Shown here one piece after another: positions 1-11,035 of a DNA stretch of 64,000 bases. Both the position numbers and the translations under genes were made by a program. Positions within the stretch are counted from its first letter, which is position 1; each line of letters begins with the position of its first letter. The notes beneath the pieces are model-generated. The model was not told the DNA's origin and ran no database searches. It saw nothing but the letters and a program-made list of their open reading frames with translations. Source of the stretch: Strongylocentrotus droebachiensis (taxonomy: Eukaryota > Echinodermata > Echinoidea > Camarodonta > Strongylocentrotidae); NCBI GenBank assembly GCA_035222895.1, contig JAVYIG010000095.1, positions 558,001-622,000 of the forward strand, read 5' to 3'.

Positions 1-2556
1 AGATATTTAACAAAATGGTTAATGCAATAAGTATATAGTAGGCCAGAGTTTTAAATACTAACAAAACGATACCTTTAAAAAGTAAATATGAGAAAGAAAA
101 CAAAAACAATATATACAACTAAGATAAAACCTTAAAATAACATACACATATACATGAACATGGGGATTTCATTAAAGAGCATCAATGTCCATATACACAT
201 ACCCTCTCAATACATTCTTAATACATGTACCTACTCGAACCTACGCATGCCTCACCCCCATTCGTATGAAGGCAGAAAAACAAGAGATACAGAATGGCGA
301 AAGTTTTAAATTAACCGGACCAATAATATGAAATTTTATGAATATTTGAAATATGAGATCACCAATCTTGCGGATCTCATATCGGCAAGTTGGTCAGTGG
401 ATTGTGTATATAGTCATGGACATCTCGCACAACCCATTTGTTGTGTACTTGTAACATATCTCTTTTTTCTCCCAAGTGCCTTCTCCTGTATGGGCACTAC
501 TTTAAATATATTATGGATAGCATACAAGTATAGTTCCTCTAAATAAAGAAGACCCAAGAGTCATACATTTTGAAAAAAAATGATATTTTAATTTCTGTGT
601 GTGGTGAAAGAAATGGGAAAGTTGTCCGGCACTATGTCACAGTGACAAATCAGCCAATTTGAAGTGCCCATACATATAGTGATTACAACTTTTTTAAATG
701 TGTAACTTTCTCATTTTTTGTCTTATTTCAGTCAAATGTTTGTTCGCTTGTTTGTTTTTGTTGTTTTTTCTCTCTTTTTAAAATACAAATCCCTCAGATA
801 TTTCACTAGTCTGCTTCTCTGAATCGTGTGCCCTCCTTTAGAGTGGTTATCTATTACGGTTGGATTTTCCTTTAATTTTGTGTGAAATGCTGTTAGAGCC
901 CTTTTCACTCTCAGCAGACAATATTACATTTTTCTCTCTCTCAAAAGAAAACCCACCAAAAAAAGGTTATTACAAAATGAGGAGTTACATGTACATGAAC
1001 TCCAATTCAATTAAAGGTAAACACAGAACCAGCCTTGTAAGTTCCTGGCTAAACATTTGTGTTCTTATTTTCAAAATCAACTGACTTTCGAAACGAAAAT
1101 AAAGACAAGTTGCCTTGACCCAGCAGTGTCTGTCTAGTTATGGGAACCGCATTCCCACAGTCCATAGAAAGAGAAGACACAGATAAAAGAACGACTCCTA
1201 ACAAAAAAAAAACAGGGGCACATCTCTCAGAGCACGCTTCCATGACTCTTTTCTTCATCATCATTGTCATATTTTTTGTCTGACACATTCTATATTCTGG
1301 TATTTTTAATTGTTTGAGGTGATCTTTTTGGGGGTCGGGTTTTATAGTCTCCGGTTTTACAAAGAAGGCACTGTGTGTGTGAAAATCAGCATGTAGCTTT
1401 GAACCTGGAAGTGAGGTAGATGCACTTAGGGTACCCACTGTTGCCTCCATGCATTATGTAAAGGCACATCAAAGGAGTGTTTATTGACATGTAATGTTTC
1501 TGACTGATTACAAGTTGAAGCCGAAACCCATGTATTAGAGTGCCCCCCCCCCCTTTTTAAATTAAACTTTTGCTCTTGAACCGGATAGCTGCTGCAAAAT
1601 CTTGAAACTTCCTTAAAATGGTGATTACAATTTTCCATATTGTTAACAATTGCCATTATTGCAGCAAGAATCTCTTAGCAAGTGGCAACAACTTACTGTT
1701 GTTGTTCATTTTGTTCATGTTGGGAATTGAGCAAATCTTGACTTATCGTATCAGTGAGAGACATGGTAAATTTAGTATGAATTGCATGAATAGTTGGATA
1801 TCAACAGCCCCCCCCCCCCCTACACACACCCATTTATTCATGAAAGATATTAAATCAAGATCTGTGTCAAATCCTTGACCCCCAACAATATTGTGTGTTA
1901 CCTTTATCAGTAATACATGTATGCCGTTGTATCCATTGAGCAATTGACTTTGGTTTGAACAACCTTTGTATATACCTATATACATGAATATAAACTAATT
2001 GAAAGCATAAACAAGTCTTCATATTACCGTAACTCCACATTCAAGAGGGGTTTTTTTCTTCAAATATTTTGAATGAGACTAGGAAGTGAAGCACTTTATT
2101 CATGTCACGTAAGGGTTAATGATCGTAACAAGATATTCAACTTGTTTCACTTTTTAGTATTGATAGGGTACCTAATAACCAATTCACATCTTCCGTTACA
2201 AAACTTTGTAATTCTTTTTTTCCTTTGAAAAGTGTAATTTGCAACCATGAATCTCTTAAGAGAAATAGTCTTCCTCTTCACATTCTATTGCTCTCCTTTT
2301 TAATTTGTCAGCAATCACACAGTGGTGCCAGAGGTAATTTTGTTTCTCACAATTGTTTGTCTACCCCTCCATCTGTTCTGCATTCTTGATATTGTGATAT
2401 TTAAACTTATTTGAAGTATGAAATTTAAATTTGTTGAAAATTATTGACTTCTTGAGTGGAAACAAAAATTATTTGTGTCGATCTTAGGAGGAAATTAAAA
2501 GTTATTTTATTCAACTTTCAAAACACTTTGATCTGCTATGGGTTGAGAAAAATTAC
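1..2556. other. Non-coding stretch before the first visible CERT exon
   Basis: No exon with convincing homology is seen. Because the first CERT exon in the window starts in the middle of the START domain, this is probably intron of that gene. Short open frames on both strands have no recognisable domains, and several run through homopolymer tracts (C runs near 1545 and 1808). Confidence 0.5.
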
Positions 2557-2560
2557 TTAA

Positions 2561-2938
2561 AGGTAAAGACCAGTTTTGGAAACGCCCCCCTCTCAAAAAA
2601 TGAAATGGAAGCTCTTCTTACCAATCATGTGAAAGAATATGTTTTGACTAATACGAAATTATACAAATTTTGCCGGGGAAACCACCTTCTTATTTATATA
2701 TTTGGTAAATTATTATATCTATTTGGACCTGATAGATATCGTGTACGTGTCGCGTAGTCCCATATCCATCTTTCTGTGTACAGTGCTTGTAACTTTACCA
2801 GTACTGGGCCAAATTTGGATGATTCCAGAACCTTGCACTACACCCTAATACTTATATGCTAGATGATCAACCTTTTTTGATCGATTCCACAACGTTTCTT
2901 TCACAATGCAATCGCATGACCAGAACTGATCTTTATCT
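2561..2938. mobile_element. TTAA-flanked miniature inverted-repeat element, family A, copy 1
   Basis: 378-bp element bounded by TTAA at 2557-2560 and 2939-2942. The left end reads AGGTAAAGACCAGT and the right end is its imperfect inverse. It matches copy 2 at 6665-7031 over its whole length but in the opposite orientation. It has no coding capacity. TTAA duplication is known for piggyBac and Kolobok families; the purine-starting ends fit Kolobok slightly better, which is an inference. Confidence 0.85.
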
Positions 2939-3177
2939 TTAAAGTGCTTTACCTCTCTACCCATATATGTGAATAAATCGTTAGTAGTAACAGTGTTATG
3001 TTATTTTGAACTCTCCTTTCTTGACTCTTTTATTTGTGCAGGTTTTCTATGAATCATTAAGGTATTAAAATAATGATGATAAAAAAAGCACACATAATTT
3101 AGTACACATATAATTGTTTAGTATTTCACATTGGCATTAGAGTTGTTGACCTTCTTAATATTATAATATATATCCCC

Positions 3178-3258
3178 TCTCTCTTGTTCTCTCTCTTTCA
3201 CTCTTTCTCGCTCTTTCTTACTCCCCTCTCTCTCTCTCTCTCTCTCTCTCTGCCCCTC

Positions 3259-3290
<32 letters not shown>

Positions 3291-3410
3291 ACTGTCTATA
3301 TCTCTCTCCCTCTCTCACTGTCTTTTTCTCTCTCTTTCTCTCTCTCCCTCCCTCCCCTCTCCCTTTCTCTCTCTCCCTCTCCCCCCTCTGTCTCTCTCTC
3401 TCTCTCTACA
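3178..3410 (+). repeat. CT-rich microsatellite forming a giant polypyrimidine tract
   Basis: About 230 bp of nearly pure CT/CCT on the + strand that runs directly into the acceptor TCTCTCTACAG of the CERT exon at 3412. It serves as an exceptionally long polypyrimidine tract. See the matching purine tract after the exon. Confidence 0.95.
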
Positions 3411-3411
3411 G

Positions 3412-3544
3412 GTATATAAGAGTGAGCAGGAGATAGATGGAGTGGTATGCGACCCTCTGAAAGCTACCCATACCATCAGGAATGTGACCAGTCAAGAAAT
3501 GTGTTTCACCTTCTGGGATGTCAATGTCAGAATGGAATGGGACA
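3412..3544 (+). CDS. CERT1: CERT exon (START domain, first part seen)
   Basis: Encodes [10 protein letters not shown] through VNVRMEWD. It carries the arginine and acidic residue equivalent to ceramide-contacting R442 and E446 (the latter is D here). The acceptor is CTACAG and the donor GTAAGT; the exon ends in phase 1. It lies between a CT-rich and a GGA-rich tract. Confidence 0.93.
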
Positions 3545-6500
3545 GTAAGTACATACATTGAATGATTATGATAATGATGATGAGATGAAGAAGGAAAAGA
3601 AGGAGTAGAAAATGGAGGAGGAGGAGGAGGAGGAGGAAGAGGAGGAGGAAGAGGAAGAGGAGGAAGAGGAGGAGGAGGAGGAGGAGGAGGAGGAGGAGGG
3701 GGGGGGGGATGGGGAGGAGGAGGAGGAGGAGAGGGGGAGGGGATGAGGAGGGGGAGGGAGGAGGGAGAGGGGAGGAAGGAAAGGGGGAGGAGGGGGAGGG
3801 GAGGGAGAGGGGAAACAGGAAGAGTGTAATTTAGTATTAGTAATAAGATTAGCAATAATAATAGCATAATCCCTGATACCGTTTCAAGATATTGATTGTA
3901 TTAAAGATGGATGTTTTTGTCTTTTCAGCTACATTAGACATAACCAACACACTGGAGGTACTGTCCCAAGATACAGTCATCTCTCACCAGCTTATGAAGA
4001 GGGTGTGGCCAGCGACCCAGCGAGACACCTGCTTCGTCTCTCATCTCCGCAAACTAGACCTCAGCATCCAAAACACACAAGATGTCGGCTCCTGGCTCGT
4101 CATCAACTTCTCCACAGAACATCCCAAAGCGGTAAGTTCTCATTTAGTTTCCTGTACGACATATAACTTTTATCCATCTAGTTCATAAAAAAATGAAAAA
4201 TCTCATTATATGACCATGGAATAATGGTACTGATACCGAAAGAATTAGTAGTCAGTGCTAGTATTAAAAGACAATTCTTTTTGTAGTCAAATATCATACA
4301 GAAAACTCCGCAAGGAATGCTCATAAAGAGTGTTAGATCTTGTTTAAGTAGTAGAAGGTTTATATATGTACCCTATCAACAATATGAGAGATCTCTATAT
4401 CATGCCATGTACTGTAGTGTACGTCCATGAAATCAGAGGGTTAAATTGAATTAAATTGAATTGAAGTGGCTTAGGAAAGAAAAAAAAGGGCCCTACGGAG
4501 AATAAAATCTGTTTTACAAACTTTAACATTCATGGAACATAATACAGCCCTAAAAGCTCAATAGATCATGCATGAATATTTGCAATGTCAAAAATTCCAG
4601 TGTATCATTTAAATGTGTGAAGATAGCAAGTACGTTATAAATCATGCAATTGAAAGATTTACAGAGTCAAAGACAATTCTGTGCACCCTCCCTTCCCTAT
4701 CAATGAGAATTGAATGTTGGAGCAATATGTAAACCATTTGAATGTGCGTGCTAACTTGAATGACTTGTAGACCATAAGATACAAGGGTTGGTATTCCCAG
4801 AGGAAGTGGTTGATATATTTAATACTTAAGGAATATTGGTTTCGGTTTGGTTCAATTTGGACGGAAAACATACTTACATTTTTTGTAGATATAAGTCAGA
4901 GACTCTTTCACTTTTTCCAGGGTAGAAAACTTTGTTGGGCAGTCTCATGTTACTAAATAGTCTCTATGAATTTTTTTAGTATGAATGATAGTTATGGAAC
5001 TTGGCATATTTGGCATAACTTGGCATATTAGATTATTTCAATATTGGGGTGTTAACAGAAAAAGTCTTAATCTGCCTCTCCCTTGCTACTGCCCCCCCCC
5101 CCCCCCCCCCGATCCCCTTCGGGCCCTCATTAAAGAAACAAAATGATTATAAAAATACATGTAGTACCAGGACGGGATGGCTATGAAATCATTTCTTAAG
5201 TTAAATCTCTTATGTTCTTCTGTTAGTTCTCTTCAAGCTGAACAATCGACCAATATTTAACTTTGCAATATATCCTTTGTAAACAAGATTGTGAAGTATT
5301 TTGCAAACCGTGGCAATGTGCACTGTACACATTCCTCTAGTGTTGTCAGTTTTTCTGAAAGATGTCAATGAAGGTAATCAAAGGTGCATGAAATGTTTAA
5401 CAAAGAGTATGATAGCAATAGGGTTGGGCTACAGCGGCCTTTAATAAGGTTTGTCATTTAGTGAGGGGCATTGATGCCAGTAAGTAGGGCACCATATTCA
5501 CTTTCTGCGTGGCCTCTGGATACATTTTTGCCTGTTTAGATAGATAATATGGTGTTGTTGTGAGCTTTTTTGTCATGTTCCTCCAAATAGATAATCCGTG
5601 ATAAATCGTTATGAGGTGTTTTCAGACATCCTTTATTCAAAAAGCTGTTGACTAAAGTACTATGCTTTAATAAACCAGTGACATTCTTCAACCTTGGCCA
5701 GGAGGAACTAACATGAAGATGACTTGTGAACCGTATCATCAATCAGATTTAAAGAAATCCAAATCTTATTGCTCAAATCGATCAAACCTTCATGGATGTC
5801 ATATTCTGCATGCTCGGACCCTATGAAGTTATAATGAAACAAACTATATACTCAACTGTTTATTTATTTATTTTTTTTTTGGGGGGGGTGCAGAGAAATT
5901 GCTTCAGAGCATCGTTTTACAATTGTACCAAATTCTCAGTGTGGTAGGAGTAATTTTTAAAATTAGATATCCCTACCACATACATATATATATTTACCAC
6001 ATACTATATAAATCTCATTTTATATTATGATCACTATTATATAAATAGTGAATGGCCATGAGTACAATGCTACAAGTTTTTGAACGAGGTGAAAGATAAG
6101 AGACGCTATATTCAACGAGGCGCAGCCGAGTTGAATGGAGCGTATCATCTTGTTTCATTGCACGAATAAAGACCATTCACTATTTGTTTTATACAACACC
6201 TCAGACGTTAATGGGCTTAAAACAGTTTCCTGGGCCTAAATCTTAACGATTTTTTGTTTGTTTTTAATTGATCAAATTTGCCGATAGTGAGCGCGCACTA
6301 TTAAGCAGGCAGCAAACCATACGCATACCATGCGCCGCGCTTCCAAGCTTTATGTTTATTGTGACGCGGAGTGCATCCATTCGTTTGATCCATCGGTCCC
6401 CATTGCACTGTGACGTCACTTACCTCACCATGTACTTTGTTAATCGTCAGTGACGTCAGCGTGCAATGGTGCGAAAGGATCAAACGGAATTGCGCGGCTG

Positions 6501-9103
6501 GATAATGATGCCGTTCAACAGTACTCATAGCGCATGTCATGTGATCAATAATTGACCAATGAGGTTGCAAGAATCTTAGTAGGCGATGTATAAAATATGA
6601 TATACATGTATCATCTTTTTGGAGCCAAAAGGGCATTAACTCTGAGTTAAATTGTATGAGTTAAAGGTAAAGACCAGTAATGGTCATGCGATTGCATTGT
6701 GAAAGAAACGTTGTGGAATCGATCAGAAAAGGTTGATCATCTAGCATCTAGCATCTGCAAGGTTCTGGAATCATCAAAATGATAAGAAATTTGGCCCATT
6801 CTTCGTAAAGTTACAAGCACTATACACAGAAAGATGTATATGGGACTACCCTATTTCTCTCACCAGACCATGAGAGAAATAAATTTACCAAATATATGAA
6901 TTAGTAGGCGGTTTCCCGGCAAATTTTTTATCATCATGTATTAGTCAAAACATATTCTTTCACATGATTGGTAATGAGAGCTTCCATTTCATTTTTTGAA
7001 ATTGGGGCGTTACCAATACTGGTCTTTACCTTTAACACCCTTCTGGCTCCAAACAGATGATGTACACTGCATGTAGATGTAGATATATGCTATTACCTGA
7101 TAGATATGTTACTGGACTGTGGATCAAATGGCTTGAGTCCCGCTGCGGCACTTATGTCCTTTAGCAAGACATTGATCTACATTTGCCACTCTCCACCCAG
7201 GTGTAGTAAATGGGTACCTGGTAGGAATGTATTCCTTCAATGGTAGCTGGGCACCTACGGGCTAAACCCAGGGTAATGTTAATTCTTTTGTAGGCACTTT
7301 GAGCATTCCCTGGGATGGATACAAGTATTTCACAGGATACCCTTTAAAGGCCATCTGTACTAGTTCGGTCAGAAGGGATTAGACCACCCAGCGAGGTCAC
7401 TGACAGGTGGCTATCTCATCAACTCAGCTCTTAATTAATTAACAAAAGAAAAAAAGGATCATGGGGGACCAACAGGCACCGATTGGGGAAGTTTTCTATA
7501 TGGAGGGAGAAAGTAGCTACAAGTAGTACAGTGGGGCTTTAATGTAGCTGTTATTACTATTTGTGTGTTTCAGACAAGCAAATGCATACGAGCCAAGGTC
7601 AACGTTAGCATGCTATGTCAGACGTTCCTCGACCCACCTGATATACCTATAGAGAAAGCAACCAGAGAGAACCTTGTCTGCAAGATCTTCTATGTAGCTC
7701 ATGGTAAGAAAGTATTAAAAATGATATTTTCTTCACATCGTACTTTATTAAAAATGTAACAATTATTACATCATCCTTCTACACATTTCCTCCCTATTGA
7801 TAATGTTATGAAAACATTGTTGCATTATTGTTTCATAGCAGTCTTCATTTAAAATTGGACTTTTTTAGTTTTGTTGACTTTATTAAATAGATAAATTGTG
7901 TATTTATGATTGAAAGTTCTGGGAAGCCATATTCCAATTTGTAAGGCTGCTATGTAAATGGAATTATTGTTAACATGTAGTTTTTAAGCTTCTACCAATC
8001 TTAAATTTGTTATGCAAGAATTATTGTTGTTTATTATTGATCAAGATAATCAATGAAATTTTGTATGGGAAAGTTTTGATTTGAAAGGTTTGAACAGAAT
8101 TCATCATTTTGTGTATTAATATATAATTTTTTTTACTTTTTTTTTATTACTTTTTACTCATTATTTTAACTTGTTGAATAACAAGGTGAAGACAGCTTAA
8201 GTTGGAGTTTATGAAAAAATGCATATTATATAAAAATCAAGAACTATTCAAGAACTTCATTAATTGATATATATACGTACAGTCTGTATGTGTTCATGTC
8301 TTTCTTTAGAAAATGTTGTATTATTAAATCCACTTATACCGATTTAGCTTTCCATTGTTCTCCAAGAGGCCCAAACTCTTAAGAAAATAATGTTTTTTTA
8401 AGAAAGTATGAAAGCATCTTATTATGGACTCTGATTTCAAGTTTCAAGAGGAAGTGAACTTTTAAAACTTTTATTTCTTGAAAGACAATTTAGATTGCGT
8501 GAAGGAAGTTCACAAGATAGTTTTGGAAGTGAAAATCTTTTGTTTCAGTTTCTTATTGAATGATGAAAAGTTTTTGTATTTAACTATTATCGTGATACCA
8601 ATTGAGACCTGATTCACTCACCCTTTTTGAGACACAGTTAAAGTCACTGATCACTTTTTTTCTATTTTCCCCTTTTTTTCTTCATTTTTCATCTAGATTT
8701 CAGGTATCATCAAACACACTTTTTGTTATATGAATAGGAAATAAAATCACTCACCCAATTTCACAGTATAAGTATAGCCTCACAGTTAAGCCATATACTG
8801 CATAAAGACACATGACTTTCAGTGGCATATTACAAAGTATCTTCGCATTGTACCGAAATACTTCTTGTCTTAGGCTATTTTTGTATAAAGGTTAGATTTC
8901 TTGATGGATATGATTTTAATAACAATTTGAAGTGACTTAACATCTGTTTCCCTCTCCTGTTTTTTGTCACCCTAGCCAATCCAGGTGGATGGGTTCCAGG
9001 ATCTGTTCTCAGGACAGTCTACAAAAGAGAGTATCCCAAGTTCCTTAGAAAGTTTTCCACCTATGTGCATGAGAAGTGCAAAGACAAACCCATCAAATGG
9101 TAA
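3412..9103 (+). CDS. CERT1: Ceramide transfer protein (CERT/STARD11), C-terminal START domain, last four exons
   Basis: Coding exons are 3412-3544, 3929-4131, 7574-7703 and 8976-9103, all with AG/GT boundaries and phases that agree (1, 0, 1). They give 197 residues ending DKPIKW and a TAA stop. The peptide aligns along its length with the START domain of human CERT: DPLKATH, KRVWPA.QRD, NFS, RAK.NV, NPGGW.P.SVLR and KREYPKFL are shared. CERT is a cytosolic protein that extracts ceramide from ER membranes and delivers it to the Golgi for sphingomyelin synthesis. Of the human ceramide-contact residues, the equivalents of R442, Q467, N504 and Y553 are present and E446 is a conservative D. The PH domain, FFAT motif and start of the START domain must lie on exons before the window. 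The gene faces DUOXA tail to tail. Confidence 0.95.
3584..3830 (+). repeat. GGA-rich purine microsatellite just after a CERT exon
   Basis: About 245 bp of GGA/GGAA/GGGGA repeats starting 40 bp after the donor at 3545. The complementary strand yields a spurious 153-residue proline/leucine-rich frame. With the CT tract before the exon it makes a purine/pyrimidine pair around a 133-nt exon. Confidence 0.93.
3929..4131 (+). CDS. CERT1: CERT exon (START domain, middle)
   Basis: Encodes [12 protein letters not shown] through NFSTEHPKA. The segment [10 protein letters not shown] holds the glutamine equivalent to human Q467, and VINFS holds the asparagine equivalent to N504. The acceptor is TTTTCAG, the donor GTAAGT, and it ends in phase 0. 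Confidence 0.95.
4132..6042 (+). other. CERT intron (first part)
   Basis: Intronic sequence between exons at 4131 and 7574. It contains a C homopolymer near 5091-5110 and otherwise no supported feature until the block of miniature elements from 6043 to 7538. Confidence 0.7.
6043..6185. mobile_element. Short inverted-repeat element (143 bp)
   Basis: Ends are AAATAGTGAATGG and its inverse CCATTCACTATTT. Inside is a second palindrome, TTCAACGAGG..CCGAGTTGAA. It is non-coding, a typical MITE-like structure within the CERT intron. Confidence 0.75.
6382..6486. repeat. Imperfect inverted repeat with TGACGTCA cores
   Basis: Arms of about 38 nt (6382-6419 and 6448-6486) start CGTTTGATCC and both carry ATTGCAC and TGACGTCAC. 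The loop is about 28 nt. It could be a MITE remnant; the TGACGTCA motifs match CRE sites but may be incidental. Confidence 0.75.
6619..7053. mobile_element. Short hairpin repeat split by a TTAA element
   Basis: The halves GGAGCCAAAAGGGC (6621-6634) and CCCTTCTGGCTCC (7038-7050) are the two arms of one short palindrome. The same palindrome is uninterrupted at 23613-23673. Here the family A element sits at its internal TTAA. Confidence 0.85.
6665..7031. mobile_element. TTAA-flanked miniature element, family A, copy 2
   Basis: 367-bp inverted copy of the element at 2561-2938, bounded by TTAA at 6661-6664 and 7032-7035. Ends read AGGTAAAGACCAGTA and ACTGGTCTTTACCT. It lies inside the hairpin repeat described above. 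Confidence 0.9.
7115..7290 (+). mobile_element. tRNA-derived SINE fragment
   Basis: Shares the body AGACATTGATCTACATTTGC and CCACCCAGGTGTA with SINE copies near 10155, 14268, 33858 and 44505. The tRNA-like head is decayed here (GAGTCCCGCTGCGGC replaces the B-box region). Confidence 0.65.
7348..7538. mobile_element. TTAA-flanked miniature element, family C, copy 1
   Basis: 191 bp bounded by TTAA at 7344-7347 and 7539-7542. Ends AGGCCATCTGTACTA and TAGTACAGTGGGGCT are imperfect inverses. An inverted copy lies at 56697-56882. It ends about 30 bp before a CERT splice acceptor. Confidence 0.8.
7574..7703 (+). CDS. CERT1: CERT exon (START domain, third)
   Basis: Encodes [15 protein letters not shown] through CKIFYVAH. 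The tyrosine in IFYV matches human Y553. The acceptor is TTTCAG, the donor GTAAGA, and it ends in phase 1. Confidence 0.95.
8976..9103 (+). CDS. CERT1: CERT terminal exon
   Basis: Encodes (A)[18 protein letters not shown] through KDKPIKW then TAA (9101-9103). It covers the last strand and the C-terminal helix of the START fold that packs over the ceramide cavity. The acceptor is CACCCTAG. Confidence 0.95.
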
Positions 9104-9612
9104 CGTGAGCCGTCAGAGAGAGAAATTTGCCAGTCAAATGGGGACATGAGCCATCAGAGAGAGAAAATAGCCAATCAAATGGTAACTTGAGCCATCAGAG
9201 AGAGAGATCAGCAAATCAAATAGGGACATGAGTCATCAGAGACGAAGATCAGCCAATCAAATGGGGACATGAGTCGTCAGAGAGAGGGATCAGCCAATCA
9301 AATGGGGACATGAGCCATCAGAGAGAGAGATCAGCCAATCAAATGGGGACATGAGCCATCAGAGAGAGAGAGAGATCAGCCAGTCAAATGGAGACATCAG
9401 CCATCAGAGAGAGATTGCCAGTCAAATGGGGACATGAGCCATCAGAGACGAAGATCAGCCAATCAAACGGTAACATGAGTCGTCAGAGAGAGAGAGAGAG
9501 ATCAGCCAATCAAATGGTAACATGAGCCATCCGATCGAGGGATCAGCCAATCACATGGTACCATGAGCCTTCGGAGAGAGACAGATCAGCCAATCAAATG
9601 GTAACATGAGCC

Positions 9613-9654
<42 letters not shown>

Positions 9655-9850
9655 GGCCAATCACATGGTACCATGAGCCTTCAGAGAGCCAGATCAGCCA
9701 ATCAAATGGTAACATGAGCCATCAGAGAGAGAAATTAGCCAGTTAAATGGGGACATGAGCCGGCAGAGTGGGAGATCAGTCAATCACATCGAAACATGAG
9801 CCTTCAGAGAGAGAGAGAGAGAGATCAGCCAATAATATGGTAACCAATGA
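9088..9850 (+). repeat. Minisatellite of about 18 units of ~41 bp starting at the CERT stop codon
   Basis: Units read roughly CCAATCAAATGGTAACATGAGCC, split here as CCAATCAAATGG plus TAACATGAGCC, then ATCAGAGAGAGATCAG. The first unit is the CERT coding end itself (CCCATCAAATGG then the TAA stop). Units vary in the AAATGGTAA / AAATGGGGA segment and in GA-tract length (up to ~30 nt near 9618-9650). The array would be transcribed in the CERT 3' UTR. Confidence 0.92.
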
Positions 9851-10083
9851 GTAAAGCCTCGTCTGCCTTAAAGACCAATCATTTTTAAAACTTTTTTGTA
9901 AGAGGAGAAGAAAGGGCGACGAATAAAACCCTCTTTAGCCTATCAAAGACCAACTCTTACTATCCTTTCAAAGGGAAACATAAAAACCTACGTCATTGCC
10001 TGTCATTGTACTAGATGACAATATTGATAGAAAATGATATTAATGGTGTAGAAATTTATAGTTCTTAGTTCCAGGTTAATCTA

Positions 10084-10089
10084 AATAAA
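10084..10089 (+). promoter_or_regulatory. Candidate CERT polyadenylation signal
   Basis: AATAAA about 980 bp after the CERT stop and the first clear one beyond the minisatellite. It is a sequence match only, with no transcript evidence. Confidence 0.35.
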
Positions 10090-10154
10090 CTTTTTTCTTG
10101 GTACCAGGCTAGAGCTAGGCTGATGTACATGTACAAGAAAATCAAACATTCAAG

Positions 10155-10260
10155 GTATTTCTTCCAACCAGGTAGCCATTTGCTACACCTGGGTAGACCG
10201 TGGCAGATATAGGTAAATGACTTGCCAACGGACACACAGCTGCCCCTTGTATTCTACTGG
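10155..10260 (-). mobile_element. SINE body fragment
   Basis: Carries AACCAGGTAGCCATTTGC, CACCTGGGTAGACCGTGGCA and TGACTTGCCAACGGACA, matching the body of the SINE family in the - orientation. The tRNA-like head has diverged. Confidence 0.55.
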
Positions 10261-10689
10261 GGACCACTTGATAATGTATATCAGGTGATTCCAAGACCAC
10301 TTCTACACCAGCGGGAAGAGAGTGTTTATGTAGCATCTTGTTTGTAGTTTCGTAAGTGTCTTATGAGCCCTAGATATTAGAAAGTCTAATTATGGCTATA
10401 AAGCAAGTTTCCGCTCCATTAGTTATGGTATTGGTCATAAAAATAATAAACAGCCTCCTTATGAAACAAAGTGGCCGTCGAGACCTTATTCTTCATCTGC
10501 CTTAGGTCTTAAAATAGAGGCACGTCGAGTGCATAGTCTGCATTTCTATTTTTTGAGTTTAATGATCATAGTAAGAGGATAAAGACCCACTAACCTCCAA
10601 TATCGACTCCCATTAATGATAAGAATGATAACATGTTGTTTGTAACGTAAATATCCTTGCTTAGAGCATTCACTCTACTCGTGATGCAA

Positions 10690-11035
10690 CCGATACCAAA
10701 ACAAGCCCTATTGTCCGATGTTGCGTCTTTGCAATTCTCTCCCCGCTACCTTCCGAACCGTCACAGGATTAACTTTCTTTAAATCACAACTGAAATCTTA
10801 CTTGTTTGTAAACACTTTCTGATGTAATTTAAACTGCATTATGTATTTCATCAAAATGTTATTACTGTACTTTGTCATAATTTGCTTTCATTTTTTCTGT
10901 AAATGATGTTGATAATGATTGATTATGATTAATCTTGTCCTTGTTTTATAAAGCGCATTGATATTTTCTCTGAAGATGAAATGTGCTCTAGAAGCCTAGG
11001 TTATTATAATAATTATAATTATTATCATTTAAACT
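10690..11035 (+). mobile_element. 3' end of a CR1/Rex1-type LINE
   Basis: The frame at about 10740-10822 reads LPATFRTVTGLTFFKSQLKS then YLFVNTF and a stop. This matches the C-terminal signature (WN.LP....FK..LK..LF) that ends CR1/Rex1-group reverse transcriptase proteins. It is followed by a 3' UTR with TTTTATAAAGCGCATTGA and a tail of imperfect ATT repeats near 11005-11030. The rest of the element is missing (5' truncated). Confidence 0.7.

Noticed and set aside
1049-1656. Two open frames on the - strand (133 and 76 residues)
   Set aside because: No domain, no splice support, one crosses a C homopolymer; composition is not coding-like.
2309-2331. Possible 22-nt microexon with AG and GT borders before the CERT exons
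   Set aside because: It gives no peptide matching CERT and such short AG..GT pairs occur by chance.
3406-3867. 153-residue proline/leucine-rich frame on the - strand
   Set aside because: It is the translation of the GGA-rich tract and of the antisense of a CERT exon; no domain.
9088-9850. Possible CRISPR-like array
   Set aside because: Units are contiguous with no unique spacers, vary internally, and begin at a eukaryotic stop codon; it is a minisatellite.
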